From: Corynebacterium canis
GTDB lineage: Bacteria; Actinomycetota; Actinomycetes; Mycobacteriales; Mycobacteriaceae
Length of the DNA stretch: 64,000 bases
Direction of reading: 5' to 3'
Assembly: GCF_030408595.1 (NCBI RefSeq)
Contig: NZ_CP047080.1
Location: forward strand, 1,137,247 to 1,201,246
The notes beneath the pieces were generated by a model that was given only the letters and a program-made list of their open reading frames with translations, was not told the DNA's origin and ran no database searches. Position numbers and translations under genes: made by a program. This document shows, in pieces, positions 55,430-64,000 of this stretch (its first letter is position 1; each line of letters starts with the position of its first letter).

Positions 55430-55586
55430 TTCGCCTTGTGATCTTTGTATACGGCCGAACTCACAACTTAGTTTCGTTGTCTTTGCTTTTTATCTGTTTC
55501 ATTTAGTTTAATGTACTTGTCGCAGATATGCGGCTTGATCTCGAGCAACCCGTGGATACCGGACTATACGAGTACCTGACGTCGCA

Positions 55587-56720
55587 CTAGGTGGCGGTTT
55601 TGGCCGCGGCTGACGATACCCGGTGCCGCGATTTTTCGCTAGGAATGGCCACTGGCTCAATGATCCGATCGTAGATTTCGGCCGCGACCTTGTGAATATC
55701 AGCTGCATAGCTGTCGCGTTGGTTGTGCTGGGATCCAGTGATGCCATCTTGTGAGAGCAATTCGGCGATGGGTGCGTGTGCGTCTTGCGCCCGCGCGGGC
55801 ATGGACGCCATCTCTGGAATGTGGCCAAGCAAGTAATCGCCGTGCTTGGCACCCAGGCTATCCGCGATCGTGTTTGCGGCAACGCCGAATTTGCCACGGA
55901 ATAGCTCGTAGGCGCCGACGAGGACTTCGTTGCCGTCCTTTTTCCGCTTTTTGTATTCCTGCGTGGTGTAGCCCAGGTAGGTGAGATTGCGTCCGGATTC
56001 GCCATGTAATCGCAGGGTGCGGAGCTTTTCCTCGATATTGGTGTTATATCGTCCCCAACTGTTCTTATTGGCTTCGACCATTTCGCTGTATTCAACGGTC
56101 CATTCGGTAAACCAGCGGGAGAGGTTGCCAAAGGCGTGGTAGCTAAACAGATCGGTGGAAGTCGGGGTTACAAAGGCATCGCAACCGAGCAAAACGGTGC
56201 GGTTAAATGGGCCGAGGCTGGGCCCGACGTCGAAAAAGATGACGTCGTAGCGGTCCGCATCCTCGAGGGCAGTGGCGAGTTGGCCCGCCCAGTGGACGCG
56301 CCGGAAGTCACCCGTCTTGCGGCTTAGCGCATTGAACCACGCCTCACTCATCACGTCTTCGATTTGGGAAAGCATGGGGTGCCCAGCCAACACGTCTACT
56401 TTGAAGCGTTTGGATCGAATCGGCTGGATTTCCGCGTTAATCGTGGGTTCGCCTTCACGCAACGGCACGAACAGGGAGTACACGGTCTTGTGCAGCGACG
56501 AGCGCAATGCTTCATCAACGTTTCCGGTGCTGCCGTAGATTTCTTCGCACTGCTTGGTGGTCAGCATCAATTGGGTGGCATTGCATTGCGGGTCACAGTC
56601 GACGTACAGCACTCGTTGGCCTCGCTGCGAGAAATAGTGGGCCACGTTGGTGGAAATCGTGGTTTTGCCCACGCCACCCTTGTTATTAAAGAAGCTGATG
56701 GTCCGGATGCCTGATGCCAT
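55587..56720 (-). CDS. ParA/Soj-type ATPase in defence island
   Basis: A 377-residue ParA/MinD-superfamily ATPase. The deviant Walker A is NNKGGVGKTT, the switch segments are LYVDCDPQCNATQ and DVIFFDVGPSLGPFN, and the C-terminal ~120 residues are helical and extended. ParA proteins position DNA or complexes with a ParB partner; no ParB or parS is visible here. Its GC-rich composition is closer to the Z1 operon than to the AIPR gene. ATG 56720 (MASGIRTIS) was chosen; GTG 56747 is in frame. It may be an effector or positioning part of the defence island or a plasmid leftover. Confidence 0.85.
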   Translation of the reverse strand: MASGIRTISFFNNKGGVGKTTISTNVAHYFSQRGQRVLYVDCDPQCNATQLMLTTKQCEEIYGSTGNVDEALRSSLHKTVYSLFVPLREGEPTINAEIQPIRSKRFKVDVLAGHPMLSQIEDVMSEAWFNALSRKTGDFRRVHWAGQLATALEDADRYDVIFFDVGPSLGPFNRTVLLGCDAFVTPTSTDLFSYHAFGNLSRWFTEWTVEYSEMVEANKNSWGRYNTNIEEKLRTLRLHGESGRNLTYLGYTTQEYKKRKKDGNEVLVGAYELFRGKFGVAANTIADSLGAKHGDYLLGHIPEMASMPARAQDAHAPIAELLSQDGITGSQHNQRDSYAADIHKVAAEIYDRIIEPVAIPSEKSRHRVSSAAAKTAT

Positions 56721-56897
56721 TGTCTGGGTTTCCCTTACGCTCACCACAGGGTATTTAAGTATTTGTTCAGAATAAGATTAGACCACCTTTTGTGTAGTGT
56801 CATCTTGACCCCAGTGGAAAGGAACCCGGACTTAGTTGTGCTACAACTTTGCCGACCGTTCGCCACTGTATTGCGCGCAAGCATGCAGAAACGAAAA

Positions 56898-56933
56898 CCG
56901 CCGCCCGCCCCGAATGTTACGGGGCGAACGGCA
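56898..56933. terminator. bidirectional terminator after the Z1 operon
   Basis: CCGCCGCCCGCCCCG and CGGGGCGAACGGC form a GC-rich stem. It is followed by TTTTCGTTT on the minus strand and TTTT on the plus strand. It lies 20 bases past the last gene of the Z1 operon and separates it from the ParA gene. Confidence 0.75.
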
Positions 56934-56952
56934 GTTTTGGTCGAGTTCGGTG

Positions 56953-57726
56953 TTAGCTTGCTGTTGCCACCGAGGCAAGGAAGCTGTTGAAGATCTCTTT
57001 GACGCGAAGCTCCAATTGCTCGTCGTTCAACGTGTCAAAGTCGATGATTTCGGTCCAGCGACCAAAATGCACCATCACGCCGCGCAAGTTGTCCTGACGG
57101 GACAGCGGATTATTGGCGTATTCGGAGAACCGAGAAATGTGTTCTTTCGCGATTGCCTGCGCAATGCGCGGGTTGCCGCCGAAGGTGGTGCGGTCCAAAA
57201 TGGCGGAGCATTCGTTGTCGCTCAATACGGCATTGATGTCCGACCCGAAGGTGAAGCTACGCCACCAGGCGCGGCGGAATACGTTCCGGCGGGATTGTCC
57301 GAGCCAGGCGTAGTACTCCGGGTTTCGGTCGCGGTTCGGGTAGCGCCATTTCGCGACGTCGGGAAGCAATACGAGCGTGAAGTAGTTCCACACGAGTTCG
57401 TCGGCGGCCTGCGTCGGCAGCATGTGCATGTTCTCGTACAGGTAATTGCCTACCTCGTAGTCGAACACGGTCATGGATTGCTTGTCGCCACCCTTGGGGT
57501 AGCCGTGCTTGTGCGCGATCTGCCGCACACCGTCGCGCAGCTTGAGCAGGTATTCGTCCGGAACCGGGTTGGAGCAAATCCCGTCAAAGTGCGCAAGCGG
57601 GTGCGCGACGTCGTTATTTTCCTGCAGGCGCGCAATGGACTTGGAGATCGTCTGCCGCGCGAGCTCGATGGCGTGGGCGCGGTCGAGGAGCTTGTAATAG
57701 AAATACGATTCGGCGGGATTGTTCAT
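56953..57726 (-). CDS. probable DUF6339-family defence-operon protein
   Basis: A 257-residue soluble, mostly helical protein, rich in Trp and aromatic residues (DELVWNYFTLVLLPDVAKWRYP, RNVFRRAWWRSF, LDRTTFGGNPRIAQAIAKE). I believe it is DUF6339, a family that accompanies Z1/PD-(D/E)XK modules, but this is memory. There is no nuclease or ATPase motif. Its ATG overlaps the stop of the preceding gene by 4 bases; it is the last gene of the operon before the terminator. Confidence 0.72.
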   Translation of the reverse strand: MNNPAESYFYYKLLDRAHAIELARQTISKSIARLQENNDVAHPLAHFDGICSNPVPDEYLLKLRDGVRQIAHKHGYPKGGDKQSMTVFDYEVGNYLYENMHMLPTQAADELVWNYFTLVLLPDVAKWRYPNRDRNPEYYAWLGQSRRNVFRRAWWRSFTFGSDINAVLSDNECSAILDRTTFGGNPRIAQAIAKEHISRFSEYANNPLSRQDNLRGVMVHFGRWTEIIDFDTLNDEQLELRVKEIFNSFLASVATAS

Positions 57727-58652
57727 TTCTTGCTCTTTTGAGAATTGAAGAAGTGCGCTTGGATTCGGGCGTGGATTTCGCCTGGGTTTTGTTCGTAAAT
57801 ATTCTTCGTTTCCTGGAGCGGTTGCTCACCGAAGATGGCGGTATGGATGGACAACAGCTTTTCCGCGAGGGTACCAATCTCGGTGATCTCCGGGTCCAAT
57901 TCATCCGGTTCAAATAGCAACGCATGTACGATCAGCTGGCTCACCACATCCGTGTTTAAAAACGCGCGAAAGTCCTGGCTGTCCAGCGATTTCGGGTCGG
58001 CGAGGTAATCCTCCACGCGCTTATGCATGGTATTGAGCTGTAGGCGAATCGCCGCGCTGGCATGCCGGTGCAGATGCCGGTCCACCTCCAGTTTCCACAT
58101 GGCGGAGGTCGGCTCGATGCGCGCCTCCTTGAAGTTGATTGCGCTCAGCGGGAATTGGGTTTCCGGGTTTTCCAGGTTCACGGACATTGTGGCATCCCAC
58201 AGCCGGGAGCCCGGGTACTTCGGCGCCAGCGTCGGTTCGTGGGCGTGCGGGTTTTCCAGCAGCACCACGGAGATGCGGAAGCTGACCGTTCCGCCGATTT
58301 CGGTGCCAGGCAGGTTGATCTTCAGTGTTTGTTTACCATCCACCACCTCTTGCACATCGGTAGCGCCGTGACGGCCGGTTTTTGAGGATTTCCACACGAT
58401 TGCCGCACCGACGCGGGAGGCGGGGCTGTCGGTAAGCGGGTCCTCGTCGGGCAGCCCGGTTTCCTTGAGCACGCGCGGCAAGTCGACGGCAATGGTGATG
58501 GAAGCCTCCACCGGGGTTTCGTACGTCCAGGTGCTTTCGGCGCCATCGTCGGTGTAGGCGACGGGCTCGCCATCGACCATGATTTCATAATCCACGAGCC
58601 GGATAGCTTCCGCCGACGGTTGACGGAAACCAAGGCAAATGCGATTAGCCAT
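57723..58652 (-). CDS. uncharacterised Z1-operon protein
   Basis: A 309-residue protein. The N-terminal ~170 residues are beta-rich (RICLGFRQPS..., TWTYETPVEASITIAVDLP), the remainder helical (WKLEVDRHLHRHASAAIRLQLNTM onwards). No family recognised. It overlaps the ATPase gene by one base and the DUF6339 gene by 4, so all are made together. The position matches the accessory gene found in other Z1/MutL-like operons; a bridging role is inference. Confidence 0.75.
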   Translation of the reverse strand: MANRICLGFRQPSAEAIRLVDYEIMVDGEPVAYTDDGAESTWTYETPVEASITIAVDLPRVLKETGLPDEDPLTDSPASRVGAAIVWKSSKTGRHGATDVQEVVDGKQTLKINLPGTEIGGTVSFRISVVLLENPHAHEPTLAPKYPGSRLWDATMSVNLENPETQFPLSAINFKEARIEPTSAMWKLEVDRHLHRHASAAIRLQLNTMHKRVEDYLADPKSLDSQDFRAFLNTDVVSQLIVHALLFEPDELDPEITEIGTLAEKLLSIHTAIFGEQPLQETKNIYEQNPGEIHARIQAHFFNSQKSKK

Positions 58653-60658
58653 TAGTTGTCCTCCTGTTCTTCACCGCGCATGATGGGGGCGGAGTTCGCT
58701 TCGGTGCTCACGTTCAGCATGATCGCCGTGTTCTCTGGTTGCAGGAGGGCAATGTAGCCTTCCCAACTGTCGTCGGTGATATTGACCAAGGTCTGTTGCG
58801 GGGCGTCGGCCTGCGCGGCCAGCTTCTCCCAATCCAGCGTCGGGTCGTACGGGTCCACCCAGCCGAGCGGCATGGCGAGGGAAACGCCTTCGCCGCGTTT
58901 GGTGTAGCGCTTGCCATCCACCACCGAAACCGGGTGAATCTGCAGCGTAGCGCCGTGCTGGGCCGCCGCCTTGCTCAATTTGGCGGTTACCTGGAACACC
59001 ACGACGGTGCCCCGGCTGGTCACCTCCATCGTTTCGATATTTGTGGAGGTAGCAATGCCCGCGCGCGGAGTTTTCTTTACCGCTGCAGCGCGCGATTGCG
59101 GTTGCTTTACCTTTGGCGTGCGCCCGCCGGTCCCGTCGGAGAGAATGCGGCCGAGGTCGTGGGAGAGTTCCACAATAGCCGGGCTGGATACGGATTTAAT
59201 AACCTTGATTGTGCTGGGCGTGAGCTCCTTAATGTGGTCGCGCAGCCGCATAAACGCCACCTTCACGGGGTTGGTGCGGCGTTGCTTAGTCTTGCCCTCC
59301 TGGAAGAAGCGCGGGTCGGACAAGTCGACGGTTTTGGGGTTCCATTCGTCGTGCGCGGGTGGCTCACTCGCCGCGAAAATTCCGTCCAAGCTTGTCGACG
59401 CCACGAACACACCGCCGTAGCCAGAGCCCACCGCTCCCTTGGGGCCAACCCAGTAGTCCACAACCATGCGCGGGTTGCGCATCAATGCGATGTGCCGATC
59501 GTAAGACTCGCCGGCGGTGGTGCTTTCCTCCGGAATGCGAGACAGCCGGTACAAACACAATTTGCCTAGGTACTCGGCGGGACGCTTGGAGATGATATCG
59601 CGCATTCGGTAGCGCGAGGACCCCGTCCATTCGTCGGTGATCTCATGGTATTGCGGTTCGGGGTGTTTGATCAGCTCTTTGTAGGCGCGGACGATATGGA
59701 TCAGGCCTGGGTCCTCCATGGGATCGGGGATGGTCACATCTTCGCCGCGGTTCTTCACCACGAAGTTAAGCGGGCCCATGTTCTTGTGCTGCACCACCAT
59801 GTGCGGCCACGCCCACTTGGTCAGGGATTTGGCGATATTGTCCATGCAGTACTTGGTCAGCGCATCGTCGTCCATTTCGGAATCCGCCGGGGCCTCGAAG
59901 GCCGGGTCGAGCACGGCCACCGAGGTTCCCGTTGGGCGATGCTCGGTGAAATGCTCGTCCATGCCAAAGGCCGTGGCCAGCTTGTCTGCCTCTTCGCCGA
60001 CGAATGGTTCGGCGAAATCGCCGCCGGTAACACCATCGGCCTGCACGCCCCACCAGTGGCGGCCCGTGAAATTCAGCTCATCGATGTGGAAGGCTTCGCT
60101 GATCGCCATGGCGATAAAGCGATTGACACGGTTGCCTTCTTCGTCGCGGGTTCGGGTGTACACCAGGACGGCGTTGACCTTGCTGGCGTCGAAGAACACG
60201 CCCTTACCAAAGCCGTAGGTGCCGCCGCCCACGGCCTTATCGGAGCTGCGGCCGATATTGCGGATGAAAGAAACAAAATCGTCTTTGCAATCCACATGGG
60301 TGGCAGCGGAGGTTGGTCCCTGGAGCCCGCAGGTTCCAGAGTCGGAGACCACGATAAGGGGAAGGTTGTCGCGTTTCAGGAATTCACCCAGGGAGTCTTC
60401 TACGCCTGTGAGGTCTTCGCCGAAGAACTCGCGAAGCTGTGTGACAGCTGGTTCATCGAGGGTCTTATAGTCGATGGCAAAGGTGACGCCGTCGGTGTGG
60501 CCGCCGGTGTCACGCGCATCCCAACTGTTCTGCAAAGTTTCTCGGGTGAACATTTCCCAGCGATGTAGGTTCGGACGCCCAAGTGCCTTTTTGGTCGATG
60601 TACCGTATGTACTTCCGGAATCACCGAAAGGTTCCTTGTGGTGAAAGACGTTAAGCAT
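58652..60658 (-). CDS. MutL/MORC-like GHKL ATPase
   Basis: A 668-residue protein with an N-terminal GHKL (Hsp90/MutL-type) ATPase. The N-box is ETLQNSWDA (Glu40, Asn44, Asp47), the G1 box DSGTCGL (Asp106-Gly111), and the G2 box GGGTYGFGKG (144-153). An S5-like transducer region follows to about residue 420, and a C-terminal part with a beta-rich segment to the end. Such ATPases clamp DNA in mismatch repair and MORC systems. Placed beside the PD-(D/E)XK protein and Z1 helicase, it is a core part of the module described by Iyer, Abhiman and Aravind (2008). Confidence 0.88.
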   Translation of the reverse strand: MLNVFHHKEPFGDSGSTYGTSTKKALGRPNLHRWEMFTRETLQNSWDARDTGGHTDGVTFAIDYKTLDEPAVTQLREFFGEDLTGVEDSLGEFLKRDNLPLIVVSDSGTCGLQGPTSAATHVDCKDDFVSFIRNIGRSSDKAVGGGTYGFGKGVFFDASKVNAVLVYTRTRDEEGNRVNRFIAMAISEAFHIDELNFTGRHWWGVQADGVTGGDFAEPFVGEEADKLATAFGMDEHFTEHRPTGTSVAVLDPAFEAPADSEMDDDALTKYCMDNIAKSLTKWAWPHMVVQHKNMGPLNFVVKNRGEDVTIPDPMEDPGLIHIVRAYKELIKHPEPQYHEITDEWTGSSRYRMRDIISKRPAEYLGKLCLYRLSRIPEESTTAGESYDRHIALMRNPRMVVDYWVGPKGAVGSGYGGVFVASTSLDGIFAASEPPAHDEWNPKTVDLSDPRFFQEGKTKQRRTNPVKVAFMRLRDHIKELTPSTIKVIKSVSSPAIVELSHDLGRILSDGTGGRTPKVKQPQSRAAAVKKTPRAGIATSTNIETMEVTSRGTVVVFQVTAKLSKAAAQHGATLQIHPVSVVDGKRYTKRGEGVSLAMPLGWVDPYDPTLDWEKLAAQADAPQQTLVNITDDSWEGYIALLQPENTAIMLNVSTEANSAPIMRGEEQEDN

Positions 60659-60664
60659 GTTTTC

Positions 60665-61648
60665 CTAGTCGTTCCTATATCCGGGGATTTCGGAGGGGGA
60701 GGAGAGGTCGATGGTGTATTTAATGTTTTGGATTCGATCGGACGGGCCTACCTGAAGTAATCGGGGAAACTCGTCCGTCACATCAAATGTATGTTGTTCA
60801 CAGAATCTATACCGATTATTGTCCTCTCTTGCTTCGCCGGAGTGCGAGTATCCGATCTCGGCTAACTGGTTCAAAAGCTCTGGCCCGGAGACGTGTGGGT
60901 GCTTAACAATGCGATCCACAAGCCCGGGAAGCGTAATATCGCCAGTCGGCGTCGATTCGTATTTTCGCACAATTAGACGAAGCGGGATGTCGTGTGCGGG
61001 CTCCAGCTGGGAAATTCCATGAATAGTAATGAACAGCCCATCTTTCTGAAGCGTGGCTTTGCATTCAATGCTCACGTCGTCGAAGCTGAAATCGTGCCGG
61101 GCTTTATCTGGCCCCGTCCAGCGGAGGAAGGCGATTTCTCCTCGCTCCTGCAATAATCGTTCCAACACTTCCAGTTCCGCAATCAGCCCAGTTTCTTCTT
61201 CTGGGGTTAGCACTTTAGCACTACTGGCTGAAAAAAGATTCCGCCAACGCTTTAAAAGTGCCGATGCGGTGAGTGCTGCCTGCTCAGGTTGTGCCATGGA
61301 TTTCATCAGAAAATCATCGCAAAAGACTTCGAATACCGAGCGTAGCGCAGGCTCCTTGAGTGTGATTAGTGCGCAGGCTTGGTCGCGATACGTGTCGCGC
61401 GTAAGCACCAAACTCGGACTTCTCGTGTCAGTACTGAACTTTTGTGCGACTTCCTCGGTCATTGGGATTTGCAGCCCAATGCCGCGCTCATCATTAATAA
61501 ACGCTGAGATGCGCCCGATGGCACTGAGCACCCCAGTGGGGAGAATCAACCGAGTAAACGGCGATTTCTCGCCGGATGCGGCCCGGGTATACAGCGTCTG
61601 AAATAACTCCGCAGAAGGTAGCGGCCTAGGTTCGGTCACTGGCCTCAT
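60665..61648 (-). CDS. PD-(D/E)XK nuclease-like protein (DUF4420)
   Basis: A 327-residue protein of the PD-(D/E)XK/DUF4420 type. The candidate catalytic set is Glu158/Glu160 (GLIAELEVL), Asp187 or Asp190/191 (HDFSFDDV), and Glu195-x-Lys197 (IECKA). An N-terminal domain of ~140 residues precedes it. ATG 61648 has AGAGG upstream and overlaps the Z1 3' end by 23 bases; it lies 6 bases before the GHKL ATPase gene. It would be the DNA-cutting unit of the module (inference from fold and context). Confidence 0.85.
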   Translation of the reverse strand: MRPVTEPRPLPSAELFQTLYTRAASGEKSPFTRLILPTGVLSAIGRISAFINDERGIGLQIPMTEEVAQKFSTDTRSPSLVLTRDTYRDQACALITLKEPALRSVFEVFCDDFLMKSMAQPEQAALTASALLKRWRNLFSASSAKVLTPEEETGLIAELEVLERLLQERGEIAFLRWTGPDKARHDFSFDDVSIECKATLQKDGLFITIHGISQLEPAHDIPLRLIVRKYESTPTGDITLPGLVDRIVKHPHVSGPELLNQLAEIGYSHSGEAREDNNRYRFCEQHTFDVTDEFPRLLQVGPSDRIQNIKYTIDLSSPSEIPGYRND

Positions 61649-64000
61649 CCTTGAGCCTCTTATCGTCCACAGATTCGGCGCTATCAAATTCGTCGTCCAT
61701 GGCTTCGTACGCCGCCCGGGTTTCCGCATCAGCTTCCACCGCTGTTACATATTCCACACCTGACCCAGGGTTCGCCGAGGTGGGGAAGAAGATGGCAATG
61801 CCGATAATGTCATCGACAGCATTGAGATCCACGCGCGGCGGTTTATTGCTCGCGTAACGGGAGGACGGCGTTTGTCGTTTCGCTTGCGCCGGGGCCTTGG
61901 AATCCTTATCTATCACGTAGATCGCGAGGTGCGCCGTGCCATTGCCAGCGTATTTATCGTGCGCAGCGCGGATCACTGCATCCTTATTTGTTTCATTTTT
62001 CTTAATCTCCGCGATCGCATCGGCGATGATTTGGTGCCGGGTTTCATTGTCCACCGGGAGATCGTTTAGGCGGTGCAGCGGGGCGGCGAGAGCTCTAATT
62101 TGCGCGTTCGTGGTGGTGTGATCCTCCAGCTTCGAACGGCGTACCTTGTGTACCTGCAGGCCGGGGCCGACTTCTCGAGTACCCTGCGCCTCGTTAGCCA
62201 ACCCGAAGAAGGAAATGTTCCACCTGCGGAGTGTTTTGGCCTCGGATTCTTCTTGGATGTATTGCTGGACAAGAGTCTTCCGCCGATTTTCAAGGCGAGA
62301 ACCCTCATCGAACAAGTAGTTGGTAAGGAAATCCATGACAAGATCGGTGGAGGCGTTGCGGAACACCGTGGTGCCGTTATCCAACTTTTCGGAGGCGACC
62401 CCCTCCTCTTGGAGTGCGGAGACAAAATCCCATGTGGCATCCAGGTTGTTCTGCAACCATTCTTTGTCGCCTGCCTTAAACCGCACCGTTTGCACCTGCT
62501 GGCCGGAGTAGCTGGCGGTCATCTTAATGGAATCCTGCATCTTTGCCCGTGCGGTAATCATCATCGCAGGGTGTTTGCGGATCTTCGCTTGCACTTCGAT
62601 CGGCGTGTAGCGTTCGCGGGCGTAGCAGGCAAGCTCCTGGCGTAGGTCAGCCTCGATCAGTGCGAGGTCGCGGAACCAAAGCGCGAGTTCCGCAGGCATC
62701 CAAATGCGGGGGAGATCCTGGTAGCCGTTGCGGAAACCGAACCACCGGCCCATCTGCAACAAAGTATCGAAGGCGCTTGCCTGACGGACGAAGTACGAAG
62801 CGACCAAACCTTCCAATGTGAGACCACGGGAAAGGGTGTTACCGCCGATAGTGATCACCGTTTCCGGATTTTCGTCGGTGTAGATCAGGCGGTCATCCGA
62901 CTCCGCATTGTCTATGATCACGCGGGTCTTCTCCAGCACCTCGGGGATCAGCGGCCGGATTTGTTCGAAACTGACCTCGGGCAAATCAAACTCGCTGGCG
63001 GGAACGGTGGCGGTTTCGCTGTTCCATTGTTCTACCCAGGAATAAGGAATCGTGTCGGCCTTGATTGTGCGACGCAGCTCGTTGAGCTCTGTTCGGACCA
63101 GCATCTCGAGGCTTAGGTGATGGTCGGTGAGCATCGAGGTGTGAATCAGCATGGAGGAGTGCTCGCGTTCATCGCCGCGGACCCACCGGGCGGCCGTGGC
63201 CATGATGAACCAGCGGATCGCATCCTGTAAGCCGAAATCGATTTCGGGCGTCCAGTCCGCGGAATCTTTGCGGGAAGATGGCGGCTTGATCTTCTCCACT
63301 TCCGATTCCCCGATAATGCGGATCATGTCGTAGCCATCGCCATGCATATCCGATTTCTCTTCACCATCGAGCGGATCGCGGCCGAACAGGGCCTCCGCGC
63401 CGAAGTAACCTTCCGGCTTTGGCAATACGTGAATGAAATTGGAGGGGTAGAGGTCGTCCGTCTTGTTCGGGTTGATCAGCACATTGGCAAATGGGGTGGC
63501 GGTGTAACCGATATAGACGGTTTTCTTGCGATCCAAAAGGTCACTAATCTGCTGGTTAATGGCGGAACGGCGGCCCTTGGCGCGGGGGGACACATCGATG
63601 CTGGCCTGGTCCGCCTCATCATCGATCACCAGAATCGGACAGGAATCGCCCAGCATGCCCGCGCTATTGATCCAATTATTGAGCGCCTGCAACCGCGTGG
63701 AGTTCTTCTTTACCACCGCGATAAAGCGAGTTTCCGGGTCCTTTAAGCGCTGTGGATTATCATCGCCCCAAAAATCGTGATCCACGGTAGTAAGCCGGTG
63801 CCACTTGCCGTGATCGTGCAGAATCAGCTGCTGCTCTAGGCGGGCCTGAGTTTGCACGCGCAAGTTCTCGGTCATGCCCGTGAGCACAATGATCAGGCGG
63901 TATCCAACATCGGCGGCCTTAGCGATCACGGACATAAAGTTCGTGGTTTTACCGCTTTGCACATAGCCCACCACCAAGCCCTTGAGGTTAAAGAAATCCG
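61626..64000 (-). CDS. Z1-domain SF2 helicase (5' end outside the window)
   Basis: At least 790 residues of a superfamily-2 helicase/ATPase with a Z1 domain. The frame stays open to the window edge, so the N-terminus is missing. Motifs are Walker A GYVQSGKTTN, motif II VIDDEADQAS, motif III YTATPFANV, the Z1-type block GGNTLSRGLTLEGLV and motif VI QMGRWFGFR. The C-terminal ~200 residues after SRLENRRKT are accessory. It is the first visible gene of the operon and would move along DNA for the MutL-like ATPase and nuclease. Confidence 0.9.
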   Translation of the reverse strand, partial: DFFNLKGLVVGYVQSGKTTNFMSVIAKAADVGYRLIIVLTGMTENLRVQTQARLEQQLILHDHGKWHRLTTVDHDFWGDDNPQRLKDPETRFIAVVKKNSTRLQALNNWINSAGMLGDSCPILVIDDEADQASIDVSPRAKGRRSAINQQISDLLDRKKTVYIGYTATPFANVLINPNKTDDLYPSNFIHVLPKPEGYFGAEALFGRDPLDGEEKSDMHGDGYDMIRIIGESEVEKIKPPSSRKDSADWTPEIDFGLQDAIRWFIMATAARWVRGDEREHSSMLIHTSMLTDHHLSLEMLVRTELNELRRTIKADTIPYSWVEQWNSETATVPASEFDLPEVSFEQIRPLIPEVLEKTRVIIDNAESDDRLIYTDENPETVITIGGNTLSRGLTLEGLVASYFVRQASAFDTLLQMGRWFGFRNGYQDLPRIWMPAELALWFRDLALIEADLRQELACYARERYTPIEVQAKIRKHPAMMITARAKMQDSIKMTASYSGQQVQTVRFKAGDKEWLQNNLDATWDFVSALQEEGVASEKLDNGTTVFRNASTDLVMDFLTNYLFDEGSRLENRRKTLVQQYIQEESEAKTLRRWNISFFGLANEAQGTREVGPGLQVHKVRRSKLEDHTTTNAQIRALAAPLHRLNDLPVDNETRHQIIADAIAEIKKNETNKDAVIRAAHDKYAGNGTAHLAIYVIDKDSKAPAQAKRQTPSSRYASNKPPRVDLNAVDDIIGIAIFFPTSANPGSGVEYVTAVEADAETRAAYEAMDDEFDSAESVDDKRLKDEASDRT

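Noticed and set aside
55587..56720. Plasmid partition locus
   Set aside because: No ParB partner, no iterated centromere-like repeats and no replication gene are visible around the ParA gene.

Overview
The window reads as a chromosomal segment of a GC-rich actinobacterium, almost certainly Corynebacterium or a close relative. The marks are an E2-E1 fused 2-oxoglutarate dehydrogenase (odhA), divergent glgA/glgC, the sigE-cseE-tatB set, a cAMP-receptor (GlxR)-like site near a sucrose PTS gene, and the order odhA - fused ABC exporter - membrane protein - aroE - lipase-like, all as remembered from C. glutamicum. This is inference from protein content and gene order; no search was run.

Layout. 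1-850: tail of an unidentified gene, then two copies of an AT-rich intergenic repeat (called W here). 883-6381: leftward sucrose-use cluster of an active-looking GH32 sucrase, a sucrose-type PTS permease, acetolactate decarboxylase, and a GH32-like protein that has lost its catalytic residues. 6540-9712: a VOC protein, then a repeat-rich stretch with the first of two identical IS481-type elements. 9756-13548: MacAB-like exporter operon. 13856-27862: core genes (glgA, glgC, methyltransferase, sigE, cseE, tatB, an aminopropyltransferase/DUF operon, mrp, DUF1003, an MgtE-domain protein, a stress protein, corA, a lipoprotein). 27863-30690: second repeat block with the second IS copy. 30692-45457: odhA, a fused ABC exporter, aroE, a lipase-like protein without a nucleophile, a FhuF-like Fe-S protein, an MFS transporter and several hypotheticals. 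45458-46995: 1.5 kb with two more W repeats. 46996-51463: mmsA-mmsB, a TetR regulator and a GntP permease.

51493 to the window end is a leftward defence island. A Z1-domain SF2 helicase (cut by the window edge), a PD-(D/E)XK protein, a MutL/MORC-like GHKL ATPase, an uncharacterised partner and a probable DUF6339 protein form one tight operon. Past a bidirectional terminator come a ParA-type ATPase, an AIPR-family protein, a C5 cytosine methyltransferase and an NgoMIV-type endonuclease (predicted site GCCGGC). The AIPR and R-M genes are clearly more AT-rich than the Z1 operon, so the island looks assembled from parts.

Two repeat systems stand out. One is a 49-nt imperfect hairpin present eight times, always as pairs; both IS481 copies sit in the spacer between the two hairpins of a pair, each with a 14-bp target duplication. 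The other is the W element, with an invariant 46-nt hairpin followed at a fixed distance by a 13-nt palindrome, four copies at two loci about 45.6 kb apart.
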